Below, piece after piece: positions 1 through 7,986 of a DNA stretch of 64,000 nucleotides. The DNA is from Helicobacter canis (GTDB lineage: Bacteria > Campylobacterota > Campylobacteria > Campylobacterales > Helicobacteraceae): contig NZ_VXKE01000019.1 of the NCBI RefSeq assembly GCF_008693005.1, positions 1-64,000 of the forward strand, in the 5' to 3' direction. Each line of letters opens with the position of its first letter. Position 1 is the first letter of the stretch. The position numbers were made by a program, and so were the translations under genes. The notes beneath the pieces are model-generated. The model made no database searches. It was not told the DNA's origin and saw only the letters and a list, made by a program, of their open reading frames with translations.

Positions 1-60
1 GGGAGTTGGGGATTACGCATAATGCTTCTGTAAGGTGGCATTACTTTTTCTAGCCTAGGG

Positions 61-172
61 CGATTCAGCTTTGCGCGATAAAGCAGGGAGTTTGTGGCTC
101 ACTGCGTCAATAGACCTCTAGTCTTATCCCCTTGCTCCCCACTGCACAACCCTGCTTTATCATCGCAAATCC
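61..172. repeat. Long imperfect hairpin repeat, copy 1
   Basis: It opens with CGATTCAGCTTTG, the flank shared by other copies, followed by 11-bp arms ATAAAGCAGGG (78-88) and CCCTGCTTTAT (150-160). The apex is a small AGAC/GTCT stem. The arm sequence differs from other copies, but the layout (GATTCRGC flank, long arms, small apical hairpin, CTAGAATCC exit) is the same as at 2.0, 7.8, 51.9, 56.3 and 59.4 kb. Confidence 0.6.
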
Positions 173-402
173 TAGAATCCTTTGCTAGCTTTTTACATTT
201 TTAGCATTTTCACTTTTTACATTTCTTGCTCCCCCCCTAAAATCCTTAAAAAACCCCACTAGCAACACCGCAAAGCGTAGCTTCTTTAGAAATCTTAGAA
301 TCGTTTTACTCTTAAACTAACTCCCACACTAGAATCCATTGCTGACTTTTTTACATTTTAGACTTTTATTAGATTTTAGACTTTTACACTTTTAGCGTTT
401 AT

Positions 403-535
403 CCATCATTGCGAGCCGCTTTAGCGGCGCGGCAATTCATAAACAAAAACACCCCCTTAGAATCCACTTGCGTGGATTGTGGATCGCCACGCCACTGCTA
501 GCGCAGTGTCTCACAATGACAGAGCAAGCAGGCTC
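403..535. repeat. REP-like repeats, facing copies
   Basis: One copy reads TCATTGCGAG then an internal palindrome around GCGGC, ending GCGGCAATTC. An inverted copy follows (GGATCGCCACGCC ... CTCACAATGAC). The motif belongs to a very widespread class of bacterial extragenic palindromes (TCATTGCGAG ... GTGGCAATCC). Here the two face each other across about 40 bp. Confidence 0.75.
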
Positions 536-661
536 TAGGGGTTACATTGGATCGCAATGACAGAAAGGGGGCTAGAATTCGCATTTGCCATAGCTGCCTT
601 ATAACAAATGCGCTAGAATACTTCTTTATAAGATTGCTAGAACAAAGAAGTAGGAGATTGT

Positions 662-1867
662 ATGCGAGTATGTTTGGGGCTGTTGTGTGCTATTAGCGTA
701 TGCTTTGGTGTGAATGTGCTTGAAGATGATCCTAGGGATTTAGATAGTGTAGCCCTAGAATCTAAGGGGCAAATAGCCCCAGAGCAGCTCACCATCATCA
801 CCTACAAAAAGCCAGCGCAAACAATGCTTGATCTGCGCGCTTTTATTGGCTTTGACTCCTACCTTGATAACTTAGAGGGCGATAATGCGCTTTGGGCTAC
901 GCGCACGCTCTATGCTCTGCGCCTTAGCCCAGAGATAGGGCTTGGGATCAATCACAAGCACGCACTAATGTTTGGGGGCTTTGTGCTGCAAAATATGGGC
1001 GCGCGCACTTTCCCCACAAAGGCAAATATCACCGCTTACTATGCGTATAATAATGAAGGCTTTGGGAGCTTGGTGGGGATTTTCCCACGCACAAAGCTTA
1101 AGGGGAGCTATCCGCTTAGCTTTTTCCGCCCGGATTTTTTGTTTTTCCAGCCAAATGTCAATGGACTAGCACTTAATATCTACACAAAAGGCGTGCTGCT
1201 AGCTCTTAGGGGGGAGTTTGTATTTGATTGGTATGGGGGTAATTTAAGCAAGCGGTATGATGAGTTCTACGCCCTTGCGCACGCTGAAGTTGATATGCTT
1301 CGCTTTCTTTATCTGCGTGCAAATGGGCTTGTTTATCACATCAAAAATGAAGAGCTCCTTAGCGCAGATGGTAGCAAAAACCCAGCCAACCCACTCCTGC
1401 CAAACACACAGCTTTTAGACAAGATTTTGTATGAAGTGGCTTTTGGGGTGGATTTTGCGAAGTTTGTAAGCGTTGAGCACTTGCAAAAAGCAGATATTGC
1501 CATAGCTGCACTAGGAAGCCTAGAGCGCAAGAGACAGGCTAGCGGGCTTGGGGACTTCTATGTCGGCAGTGGGGGAGAGATAAGGGCAAGCTTGCAGTAT
1601 AAGGGCTTTGGCATAGAGGAGAGCTACTACTTTGGCAAGCCGCAAATGCGGTATTTTGGGGAGTATGGAGAGAGCGTGTATAATGGGCTGCCCTTTTATC
1701 AAGCCTCATCGCTTAATCGCATAAATGCCTACTATGAGTATAGAAACGACTTTTTGCGTGTAAATGTCGGCTTTGCGTTTTATAACTTTGATAGGCAGTT
1801 CGCACTCTCGCAAATGCTTACTCTAACCCTTGATACACAAAAGGTCTTCAAGCGATTTAAGAGCTAG
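662..1867 (+). CDS. Putative outer-membrane beta-barrel protein
   Basis: The 401-residue product begins with a short signal peptide (about residues 1-16, hydrophobic core LGLLCAISVCFG). The rest is rich in alternating aromatic and small residues typical of a beta-barrel (many Tyr/Phe/Gly, repeats of -FG-, -YY-, -LRLSPEIG-). An AGGAGA sits about 7 bases before the ATG, supporting this start. No recognisable porin signature or C-terminal Phe was found; it ends in -FKRFKS. The gene stands alone between a repeat spacer and convergent pta. An inverted pair of the CTAGAATCTA motif overlaps the stop codon and can form a hairpin. It could be a Helicobacter Hof/Hom-like protein or a channel; the exact function is unknown. 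Confidence 0.7.
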   Translation: MRVCLGLLCAISVCFGVNVLEDDPRDLDSVALESKGQIAPEQLTIITYKKPAQTMLDLRAFIGFDSYLDNLEGDNALWATRTLYALRLSPEIGLGINHKHALMFGGFVLQNMGARTFPTKANITAYYAYNNEGFGSLVGIFPRTKLKGSYPLSFFRPDFLFFQPNVNGLALNIYTKGVLLALRGEFVFDWYGGNLSKRYDEFYALAHAEVDMLRFLYLRANGLVYHIKNEELLSADGSKNPANPLLPNTQLLDKILYEVAFGVDFAKFVSVEHLQKADIAIAALGSLERKRQASGLGDFYVGSGGEIRASLQYKGFGIEESYYFGKPQMRYFGEYGESVYNGLPFYQASSLNRINAYYEYRNDFLRVNVGFAFYNFDRQFALSQMLTLTLDTQKVFKRFKS

Positions 1868-1890
1868 AATCTAGGCTTTTAGATTCTAGC
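1863..1890 (+). terminator. Hairpin made of an inverted CTAGAATCTA pair
   Basis: An 11-bp perfect stem (1863-1873 with 1880-1890) and the loop GGCTTT lie directly at the stop codon of the outer-membrane protein gene. There is no U-run after it, so termination would be weak. The stem consists of two facing copies of the genome-abundant motif, which is the arrangement uptake-sequence pairs take in Haemophilus and Neisseria. Confidence 0.45.
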
Positions 1891-2009
1891 TTAGATTGCT
1901 GCGCTGCCACTAGCGCGGCGGCTCGTAAGTGAGAGAAAACGGACATTGCTGGTAAAAGTGGATTCTGGAGTTAAGTTAATTTTGAAAATAAACGATTCTA
2001 AGAATTGCG

Positions 2010-2139
2010 GTGGGGCTGTGGGTGTTTTACACGATTTTTAGGGTAGGAGTTACCTAGATTGGTAATGACTGCCCTAAAAATCGTGTAATCAACCGCATTG
2101 CTCACCCAAAGCTGAATCGCTTGAAAAAGTAGATTCTAG
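2010..2139. repeat. Long hairpin repeat, copy 2 (inverted partner at 59436-59565)
   Basis: It has perfect 17-bp arms, TTACACGATTTTTAGGG (2027-2043) and CCCTAAAAATCGTGTAA (2072-2088), around an apical TTACC-TAGAT-TGGTAA stem. The right flank CCCAAAGCTGAATCGC is the inverted GATTCRGC flank. The whole segment, from GTGGGGCTGTG through GAAAAAGTAGATTCTAG, recurs nearly unchanged and inverted at 59.4-59.6 kb. No coding region is present between 1868 and 2156. Confidence 0.8.
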
Positions 2140-2156
2140 GCTCTGGCGATAAATAT

Positions 2157-3185
2157 TTAGCCCTGTGCTTGAAGGGCGGTGAGTGCCACTACCCCCACAA
2201 TATCAAGCGCGCTGCACCCTCTTGATAGGTCATTGACAGGGGCTGCCATACCCTGTGAGATAGGTCCATACGCTTCAGCTTTAGCAAACCGCTGCACAAG
2301 CTTATAGCCGATATTGCCCGCATCAAGATCGGGGAAGACAAGCACATTTGCCTTGCCAGCGACATTTGAGCCCTTCGCCTTAGAAGCTCCCACACTTGGG
2401 ACAATGGCTGCATCAAGCTGCAGCTCTCCATCAATGGCAATATCTGGGGCAAGCTCTTTGGCGATCTTTGTCGCTTCTACAACCTTGCTTACATCATCGT
2501 GCTTGGCACTGCCGTAGGTGGAGTGGCTAAGCATTGCGACATAAGGCGTGGCTTTGATGACAGATTGAAAGCTCTTCGCACTAGAGATTGCAATGTGGGC
2601 AAGCTCATTAGCCGTTGGATTCTGGCATAGCCCGCAATCAGAAAAGACTAGAATCCCATTTTCTCCATAAGTGCTATCAGGCATTACCATTACAAAAAAG
2701 CTTGATACAATCGCCGCATCTTTTGCTATGCCTACAATCTGCAATGCCGCGCGCAAGACATCAGAAGTCGCGTGGATCGCCCCTGCGACCATACCATCAG
2801 CCCGCCCAGACTTCACCAGAGCCGCACCGAAATACAACTTATCCCCGCGCAAAAGTTCGCGCGCTTTGGTGGCGTCCATTCCCTTGCGCCCTCGTAGCTC
2901 GACAAAAAGCGCGATAAACTCTTCTAGCAGGCTAGATTCTCTAGGGTTTATGAAAGTGGCTTTTTCAAGGTGGGCTAGTGCCTGCTCTTGTGCAATGTCT
3001 GCTAGCTTTAGCTCCCTAGCTTTTGCTAGGATCTCATCTCTCACGCCTAGTAAGATGATGTTTGCAAAGTCTTCTTTAAGCACCAAAATCGCCGCTTCTA
3101 TTGTGCGCTCATCGCTTGTCTCTGGCAGGACTATGGTCTTTTTGCTCGCTTTTGCCTTTGCTTTGATTTCTTCTATAAAGCTCAT
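2157..3185 (-). CDS. pta: Phosphate acetyltransferase
   Basis: Converts acetyl-CoA and phosphate to acetyl phosphate and CoA in the cytoplasm; with acetate kinase it forms the Pta-AckA pathway. The 342-residue length fits the short single-domain PTA class (about 330 residues). Characteristic stretches are visible: TIVLPETSDERTIEAA near the N-terminus, SGRADGMVAGAIHATSDVLR in the middle, and GKANVLVFPDLDAGNIGYKL with PISQGMAAPVNDLSRG near the C-terminus. The ATG at 3185 is preferred because CACAAAGGAGA lies just upstream; an in-frame ATG ten codons earlier lacks this. No ackA is adjacent. It is transcribed in the same direction as the glycosyltransferase upstream, with a gap of about 100 bp. 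Confidence 0.95.
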   Translation of the reverse strand: MSFIEEIKAKAKASKKTIVLPETSDERTIEAAILVLKEDFANIILLGVRDEILAKARELKLADIAQEQALAHLEKATFINPRESSLLEEFIALFVELRGRKGMDATKARELLRGDKLYFGAALVKSGRADGMVAGAIHATSDVLRAALQIVGIAKDAAIVSSFFVMVMPDSTYGENGILVFSDCGLCQNPTANELAHIAISSAKSFQSVIKATPYVAMLSHSTYGSAKHDDVSKVVEATKIAKELAPDIAIDGELQLDAAIVPSVGASKAKGSNVAGKANVLVFPDLDAGNIGYKLVQRFAKAEAYGPISQGMAAPVNDLSRGCSALDIVGVVALTALQAQG

Positions 3186-3289
3186 TTTCTCTCCTTTGTG
3201 TAAGTGGATTCTCACTAATCTTAGGCAAAGTTGCTTAAAGCCACTTACATTTTCACGCGCAAATTTTCCTAAGCTTTTCTTATTGTAAC

Positions 3290-6073
3290 TTAGAAGATGA
3301 CTTTGTAGATGAGATCTTGGGACTCTTTTAGGTCTCTTTCTTCTTGTATCCCAAAGGGAATGGGCTGGATTCTAGCTCCCTTTGCGCTAAGTGCGCTTAA
3401 GATTGCTTGCATAGTGGGGCTATCGATGAAGTAGCCATCAAGGTAGAGTATATCGCCTTTGTGGAAGTGTCTTTGCTCTAGCTCTGGCACACTTATGCGT
3501 AAAAACTCCGCACTAGGCTTAAACCCATAGATCTCATACTGCCGCTGCTTTGTAGCCATTGCGGTGTGTAAATCGATGATATAGATTCTAGGTTTTGTGC
3601 TGGATTTATTGGACTCATTGCTAGAATCTAGTGTGATGAAGCGGAATTTTGCGCGTGTATTGTCCCCCACGCCAATGGGCTGCACTCTATGATCAAGCAG
3701 GCTTACACTAAGCATACACACAAGCAGCGCGATGAGAAAGCTAGCATTCTTGCCTGCTACTTTTCTAGCAAAAAGCACAATAGCTGTGGCGCAAAGTGCT
3801 AGCATAAAGGCATAGGTCGCATACACAGCGTATTTAGGGTAGTAAATGGGGCGCACAAAGCTAGCGATAAATGGTAGCAGCACGCCAAGAGCTATAACAA
3901 TCGCGCAGAAGTTTAGGAAGCGATTTTTGAGCATAGGGGTGAGCAAAAACGCCACGATAAAGACAAATGCCCCGCTAGAGCTGCCAAAGGCTTGGGGGAG
4001 AAACTGCAGCAGCCCATTAAGCGAAGGAGCTGGAATCCAAGTGTTAAAGCTTGTATCGCTTAATGCTTGTGAAAAAGCCGTGATAGCAAAAAACGGCACT
4101 AAAGAGCTAGCGATAAGCATATCTAGCAGCAGTAGTGCTACAAGCCTTTTGCGCTTTTGATCTCTGCTAAGCTCTGTGGCTTGCCATAGCAAAATGGCAC
4201 TTGCGATAAAGCCAGCTAGGATCATCACCGCGCCAAAGTAATGTGTGTTGCACACCATAGCCCCGAGTAGCACATAGCCTAGCGTGTTTGAGAGTCTGGG
4301 GTTTTTAAGAAAATGCAGCAAAAAGTAAAACACAAATGGCAGCAGTGCTAGCTCTAGCACATAGCCGCGCACTTCGTGTGCTGCGCCGATGGCGACAAAA
4401 GATATAGCATAGAAAAACGCCCCTAGAGTGGGTATGAGTAATTTTTTGGTGGATTCGGCTTTGATTGGTTTGGGCGTTGGCTTTTCTAAAGAAACTGTGC
4501 TTCGCTTGTTTTGGGCTAAAAATGGCGATTGCTGCGGCGAGTCTGCAGTTACGCACGCCCAAGTGCGCGCCTTTGACTCGCCTTGCAAAGCCCCATTTTT
4601 ATCTCCAAAATCCTGCCGCCTAGCTGCGTTTGGAGAAAACACATTTTGAGCGTTGTTATCAAAAATCCTAGAATCCTTGGCTAGCTCGTTTGGGATTGTT
4701 GCATTTGTAGAATCCAATTTTCTGTCATTGCGAGATTTTGCGCTAGCAAAATCGTGGCAATCCATAGAATCCACCACCCTTGCCCTAGAATCCGCGTTTG
4801 TGCTATGGATCGCCACGCCGCTTTGCTCACCCAAAGCCGAATCCCCAAAGCGTAGAAGTAAGTAGATCCCAACCACTCCCATCGCCCCAATCACCACCCC
4901 CAAGCTCCTAGCAGCCCCACTTGTGTAGCCAAAGCAGTGTAGCCATAGCTTTAGCAAGAAGTTGTAAAAGGGCGGATTCCCCGGGTCTTTAAACACGCTT
5001 GCAAAGTCTCCATCAGGATAGCCTACAACGCCCACAGAGTAGAGCTCATCACCCCATAAGCTAAAGCTATCATAGTGATAGAGTCGCAAGATTAAGGCAA
5101 GTGCGAGAAGCAAAGCTAGCGCGATAAGCTCTTTATACTTTGCTGTTAGATTCTGGCGTTTGGGCTTTAGCGCGATGAATACCCAAGCACACATAAGCCA
5201 TATAAACAAAAATTGCGGCGAGAGAAAGTAGTAGAGAAATCCAAGATAAATGGAGTCAAACACTGTAGAGCCATAGAGGTTTAGGATCTCGCTAGAGGGG
5301 TGGAGCTTGTAGCTGGATAGATCTAGGGTGAGTGTTTGGCTGGATTCTAGAGCTTGAGCTTTTTGCCTAGAATCCACTTGCGCGGATTTGTGGATCGCCA
5401 CGCCGCTTGGCGCGGCTCGCGATGACGATGGAGTGGCAGTGCTAGAATCCAAGATTCTAGGAATTGCGGTGGTGCTAATTGGGCTTTGCTGAAGCGAGGA
5501 TTCTAGTTCAAGCTGCTCGCGGCAGGATTTTTGAGATAAAAATGGGGCTTTGCAAGGTGAGACAAGGGAGTTACCTTGAGCGGTAATGACCGCAGGCTCA
5601 TCGCAGCAATCGCCATTTTTAGCCAAAAAGCTAACGCGCTCAAGCCCCAAGACCGAATCTCTAGGGATATAGAAGCTCTCACTCCCCATAGTAAGAGCAA
5701 CAAACTCTACATTCTCCATATCACTTGCATTTGCACTAAGCTTTAGGCTCGTAAGTGGCGCGGTGATAGCGTTTCTCGCTAGGGCGCAGATATGTGAGCT
5801 AGAATCTAGCTCGTTAGATTCTAGTGCGCTAGGATTTGCAATGGTGTAGAATCTAAAAGGCTCTTGCATTTTGTCGTAATCTAGCGCGATTTTATTAGTG
5901 CTAGCACTAAGCGCGTAGGCTTCACAAGGGCTGGTAGTAGCGATTGCGATATGTGTCGGGGCAAAGGCATTTGGCACATTGGCATAAGCTTTAGTATAGA
6001 TTGGCTTAAGCACGATCGCAGCAATAGCTATGACTAGAGAGATGACAAAGTAAGCTTGTAGTGTTAGTCGCAT
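3290..6073 (-). CDS. GT-C (PMT/ArnT-like) membrane glycosyltransferase with repeat-derived insertions
   Basis: Probably transfers a sugar from a polyprenyl-phosphate donor to a periplasmic acceptor. It is 927 residues with an N-terminal membrane segment, a large loop, and about ten further membrane helices. After a helix near residue 325 comes LWGDELYSVG followed by DPGNPPFYNFLLKLW, the acidic first-loop motif typical of GT-C enzymes. Two blocks look foreign: about residues 140-248 and 409-542 are hydrophilic, Ser/Ala/Asn-rich, and encoded by the same dispersed repeats seen in spacers (peptides SGVAIH, SRNDR, QNVFSPNAARRQ, KNGDCC). Both are in frame without stops. The start overlaps the end of gtrA by 10 bp, so GT2-GtrA-GT-C form one operon resembling phage Gtr O-antigen modification cassettes. 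The acceptor is unknown. Confidence 0.75.
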   Translation of the reverse strand: MRLTLQAYFVISLVIAIAAIVLKPIYTKAYANVPNAFAPTHIAIATTSPCEAYALSASTNKIALDYDKMQEPFRFYTIANPSALESNELDSSSHICALARNAITAPLTSLKLSANASDMENVEFVALTMGSESFYIPRDSVLGLERVSFLAKNGDCCDEPAVITAQGNSLVSPCKAPFLSQKSCREQLELESSLQQSPISTTAIPRILDSSTATPSSSRAAPSGVAIHKSAQVDSRQKAQALESSQTLTLDLSSYKLHPSSEILNLYGSTVFDSIYLGFLYYFLSPQFLFIWLMCAWVFIALKPKRQNLTAKYKELIALALLLALALILRLYHYDSFSLWGDELYSVGVVGYPDGDFASVFKDPGNPPFYNFLLKLWLHCFGYTSGAARSLGVVIGAMGVVGIYLLLRFGDSALGEQSGVAIHSTNADSRARVVDSMDCHDFASAKSRNDRKLDSTNATIPNELAKDSRIFDNNAQNVFSPNAARRQDFGDKNGALQGESKARTWACVTADSPQQSPFLAQNKRSTVSLEKPTPKPIKAESTKKLLIPTLGAFFYAISFVAIGAAHEVRGYVLELALLPFVFYFLLHFLKNPRLSNTLGYVLLGAMVCNTHYFGAVMILAGFIASAILLWQATELSRDQKRKRLVALLLLDMLIASSLVPFFAITAFSQALSDTSFNTWIPAPSLNGLLQFLPQAFGSSSGAFVFIVAFLLTPMLKNRFLNFCAIVIALGVLLPFIASFVRPIYYPKYAVYATYAFMLALCATAIVLFARKVAGKNASFLIALLVCMLSVSLLDHRVQPIGVGDNTRAKFRFITLDSSNESNKSSTKPRIYIIDLHTAMATKQRQYEIYGFKPSAEFLRISVPELEQRHFHKGDILYLDGYFIDSPTMQAILSALSAKGARIQPIPFGIQEERDLKESQDLIYKVIF
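4490..4615. repeat. Long hairpin repeat, copy 3, inside the GT-C gene
   Basis: Plus strand: GCTAAAAATGGCGATTGC, then an apical hairpin GCAC/GTGC inside CAGTTACGCACGCCC, then CTTGCAAAGCCCCATTTTT. Nearly the same sequence lies in the spacer at 21435-21545. An inverted relative with a different apex lies in the same gene at 5505-5655. The element is read in frame as part of the protein. Confidence 0.75.
4721..4764. repeat. REP-like repeat inside the GT-C gene
   Basis: CTGTCATTGCGAGATTTTGC, a palindromic centre, then GTGGCAATCCAT. It is translated on the minus strand as the peptide MDCHDF...SRNDR. An equivalent copy in the neighbouring GT2 gene (7579-7620) gives IDCRA...ARNDR. Confidence 0.8.
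5390..5428. repeat. REP-like repeat inside the GT-C gene, second copy
   Basis: TGGATCGCCACGCCGC followed by GGCTCGCGATGACG, the inverted form of the REP-like unit. It is translated as SRAAPSGVAIHK. The peptide SGVAIH recurs where another half-unit (4800-4820) is translated. Confidence 0.75.
5505..5655. repeat. Long hairpin repeat, copy 4, inside the GT-C gene
   Basis: Inverted relative of the copy at 4490-4615: the minus strand shares GCTAAAAATGGCGATTGCTG and CTTGCAAAGCCCCATTTTT, but the centre is a TTACC/GGTAA hairpin like those at 2.0 and 51.9 kb. It appears as a mosaic of one element's arms with another's apex. Confidence 0.7.
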
Positions 6074-6561
6074 TGAGACTCCTTATAGATGAGAAATTTG
6101 GCAAAGAGAAAGTTGCTAATAAATGCGCAGATAATGCCAAGGGCTTGGAAGCACATAAGCATGCCACGCCTAAGCGCGCTAGAATCTAGCTCCACAAATA
6201 TAGGCATAAGCAGCTCTAGGCAGGGGTTTAGCAGGAGCTTTTGGCACAGAGCTAGGACTAGGAGATTGATACAAAACCCAAAGAGATTCGCCCCCACATA
6301 GCTTAGATATGCGCGCCATTTTAGGCTATGCTTGAAGGTAAAAATAGTGTTTAGCACATAGTTTTGGCTAACTGCTAGGGCAAAGCACAAGCAGGCATTG
6401 AGCAAATACCACACATTGAAAAAATCAAGCACGAAAAAGCACACAAGATTGCTCAAAGCCCCAAGTGCGCCGACAAAGCCAAAGGAGATAAGCTCTCTCA
6501 CTTGCACACCTTTTTGTGGGTGGCTTTGATGGCTTGCAAGCGTAGAAATGGCGTGCGCCAT
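6064..6561 (-). CDS. GtrA family membrane protein (lipid-linked sugar flippase)
   Basis: A small polytopic protein of 165 residues with four hydrophobic helices. The opening ELISFGFVGALGALSNLVCFFVL is characteristic of GtrA, followed by NYVLNTIFTFKH between helices 2 and 3. GtrA proteins are thought to flip undecaprenyl-phosphate-linked sugars across the inner membrane. The chosen ATG lies inside the end of the upstream GT2 gene (64-bp overlap). A GTG at 6507, nearer the conserved start and overlapping the GT2 end by only 10 bp, is an alternative. It sits between a GT2 synthase and a GT-C transferase, the classic GtrB-GtrA-Gtr order, which supports the role. Confidence 0.85.
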   Translation of the reverse strand: MAHAISTLASHQSHPQKGVQVRELISFGFVGALGALSNLVCFFVLDFFNVWYLLNACLCFALAVSQNYVLNTIFTFKHSLKWRAYLSYVGANLFGFCINLLVLALCQKLLLNPCLELLMPIFVELDSSALRRGMLMCFQALGIICAFISNFLFAKFLIYKESQCD

Positions 6562-7947
6562 AGGGCTTCTAGCACGATTGTTTTGCTCATTTTGGACTTG
6601 CCAGCTATGCGATCTTCAAAGATTATGGGCAGCTCAAGGAGTCTTAGCCCAGCTTTGTAGGCGCGGTATTTCATCTCGATTTGGAAGCAGTAGCCGCTAG
6701 ATTTTATGCTGTGCAGATCGATCGCGCTCAAAGCGCGTGCGGAGTAGGCATTAAAGCCTCCGGTAAAGTCCATAACCCTAGCCCCAAGCCAGAGTCTTGC
6801 ATACAAAGAGCCAAAGCGCGAGAGAATCTTGCGTGAAAGCCCCCAGCCCACAACGCCGCCGCCAATAATATTGCGCGAGTTGATCACCACTTCAAAATGG
6901 GGGAGATTAGCTAGAGTCTGGGCTAGGTAGCGGGGGTGGTGGGAGAAGTCGGCATCCATTTGGATAAAGTGCGAGAAGCCGCTTTTCAGTCCCCATAAAA
7001 AGCCATCGATATACGCGCTTGCTAGCCCTAGCTTGCCCGCGCGCTTTAGGACATGGAGATTAGGGTAGGAGCGGGAGAGTGAAGCTAGGATCTCTTGTGT
7101 GCCATCAGTGGAGTTGTCATCGATGATAAGGATATGGATTTTGGGAAAAAGGGAGAAAATCTCGCGCAAAAGGGGTGCGATGTTTTTGGCTTCGTTATAA
7201 GTGGGGATACAGATGAGTGGTTTGGTTTCTTTGGAGGATTCGGCTTTCGGGCTAGAATCGTGGATTTCTGCTCGCGTGCTGCGGTTACATACGCCAAGTA
7301 TGCGCCCTTGCGCGCGCTTGAAAAACCCCGATTCTAGCTCCAAAATCCTAGAATCCTGTAAGCTGTTTTCATAAACGCGATTTCTTGCGTTTTCTCTTTT
7401 TTTGAGCTGCCGCCTAGCTGCGTTTTGGGAAAACACATTTTGAGCTTGGCTTTCAAAAATCTTAGAATCGCTGGGCGTTTGGGTTTGTGTAGTTTCATCG
7501 TCATTGTTTGCTGCCGCCTGCGGCTTGCTTAGATTTGTGGCGGTGCTAGAATCCACTTTCTTGCTAGTGGTGTTATTTCTGTCATTGCGAGCCGCTACGC
7601 TAGTGGCGGCGCGGCAATCTATACTAGATTCTAGTGTGGCATTCTCATAGTGGGATTTTGCTAAAGAAAATTGCTGTGCTTGGCTCTCTTTTTCTAGGAT
7701 TGTGGAGCTAGAATCGGGGCTTTGCGCTTTTGATTCCACTTGCTCGCGGTGGGATTTGTGTTTTTGGCTATCGATATAGGATTCTAAGATTTTTGAGCTA
7801 AAAACGGCGTTTTTCAAGCCGCGCAAGGAAGATAAGACTTGGGGTCTATCGACGAAGCGCGACGATGAAATCGCTGTTTTTAGCCAAAAAGCTGAATCCC
7901 TACAAGATTCTTGCCCCCCCCCCTAAGCGTTTAAAGTAAAAAACCAT
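6498..7947 (-). CDS. GT2 polyprenyl-phosphate sugar synthase (GtrB/DPM-like), phase-variable, out of frame as read
   Basis: The catalytic domain starts about 203 residues into the open frame that begins at 7826: CIPTYNEAKNI, IIDDNSTDGT, QMDADFSHHP and GGFNAYSARAL match polyprenol-phosphate mannose/glucose synthases, which load a sugar from a nucleotide donor onto a lipid phosphate. The frame upstream stays open but lacks an ATG. At 7947 there is an ATG with AAAGGA 6 bases before it and TATAAT at 7970-7975. Eight codons later comes a G10 tract (7914-7923). With ten Gs translation stops within about seven codons; with nine or twelve it joins the GT2 frame. So this looks like a contingency gene, OFF here; with nine Gs the product would be 482 residues. 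The region ahead of the GT2 domain is largely made of translated dispersed repeats (ARNDR, QNVFSQNAARRQ). Confidence 0.75.
7235..7330. repeat. Long hairpin repeat, copy 5, inside the GT2 gene
   Basis: GGATTCGGCTTTCGGGCTAG leads to GATTTCTGC and GCGTGCTGCGGTTACATAC, with an apical CATAC-GCCAA-GTATG hairpin, then GCGCGCTTGAAAAACCCC. A close relative lies in the spacer at 56283-56400. It is translated in frame immediately upstream of the GT2 catalytic domain. Confidence 0.7.
7579..7620. repeat. REP-like repeat inside the GT2 gene
   Basis: CTGTCATTGCGAGCCGC, palindromic centre GCTAGTGGC, GCGGCAATCTA. It encodes IDCRAATSVAARNDR on the minus strand. Confidence 0.8.
7790..7895. repeat. Long hairpin repeat, copy 6, in the GT2 leader
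   Basis: The arms GCTAAAAACGGCG and CGCTGTTTTTAGC surround an apex containing AAGAC/GTCT, followed by AAAGCTGAATCCC, the inverted GATTCRGC flank. It lies between the poly-G tract and the rest of the GT2 frame, so it would be translated when the tract is in frame. Confidence 0.7.
7914..7923 (-). repeat. Poly-G tract (G10 on the minus strand), contingency locus
   Basis: Ten consecutive C on the plus strand, nine codons into the frame starting at ATG 7947. In-frame reading into the GT2 catalytic frame needs nine or twelve. Homopolymers this long are hypermutable by slipped-strand mispairing. Confidence 0.8.
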
Positions 7948-7975
7948 ATCAAGTCCTTTAAAAGCGGTGATTATA
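7948..7975 (-). promoter_or_regulatory. Promoter and ribosome-binding site of the gtr-like operon
   Basis: On the minus strand TATAAT occupies 7975-7970, and AAAGGA (7959-7954) lies 6 bases before an ATG at 7947. The predicted leader is only about 15 nt. This strongly suggests the true start of the GT2 gene is the ATG at 7947 rather than a codon inside the repeat region. Confidence 0.7.
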
Positions 7976-7986
7976 CTATATATTTA

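Larger units (their letters stand above)
1..661. other. Repeat-rich spacer without a gene
   Basis: No credible coding region was seen. The stretch holds a hairpin element (61-172), REP-like repeats (403-535), a short C7 run (231-237), and copies of dispersed phrases such as CTAGAATCC and TTTCTTTAGAAATC-like segments that recur near 56.4 and 59.6 kb. It probably carries the promoter of the outer-membrane protein gene starting at 662, whose ribosome-binding site is the AGGAGA just before the start. Confidence 0.7.

Noticed and set aside
231..237. C7 run in the leading spacer
   Set aside because: Too short for strong slippage and not in a coding or recognisable promoter context.
403..535. CRISPR array
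   Set aside because: The repeated units are palindromic REP-like elements in opposing orientation, without regular spacers; no cas genes are in the window.
3290..6073. GT-C gene as two fused or broken genes
   Set aside because: The frame is continuous and both halves belong to one GT-C topology; the odd blocks are explained by embedded repeats.
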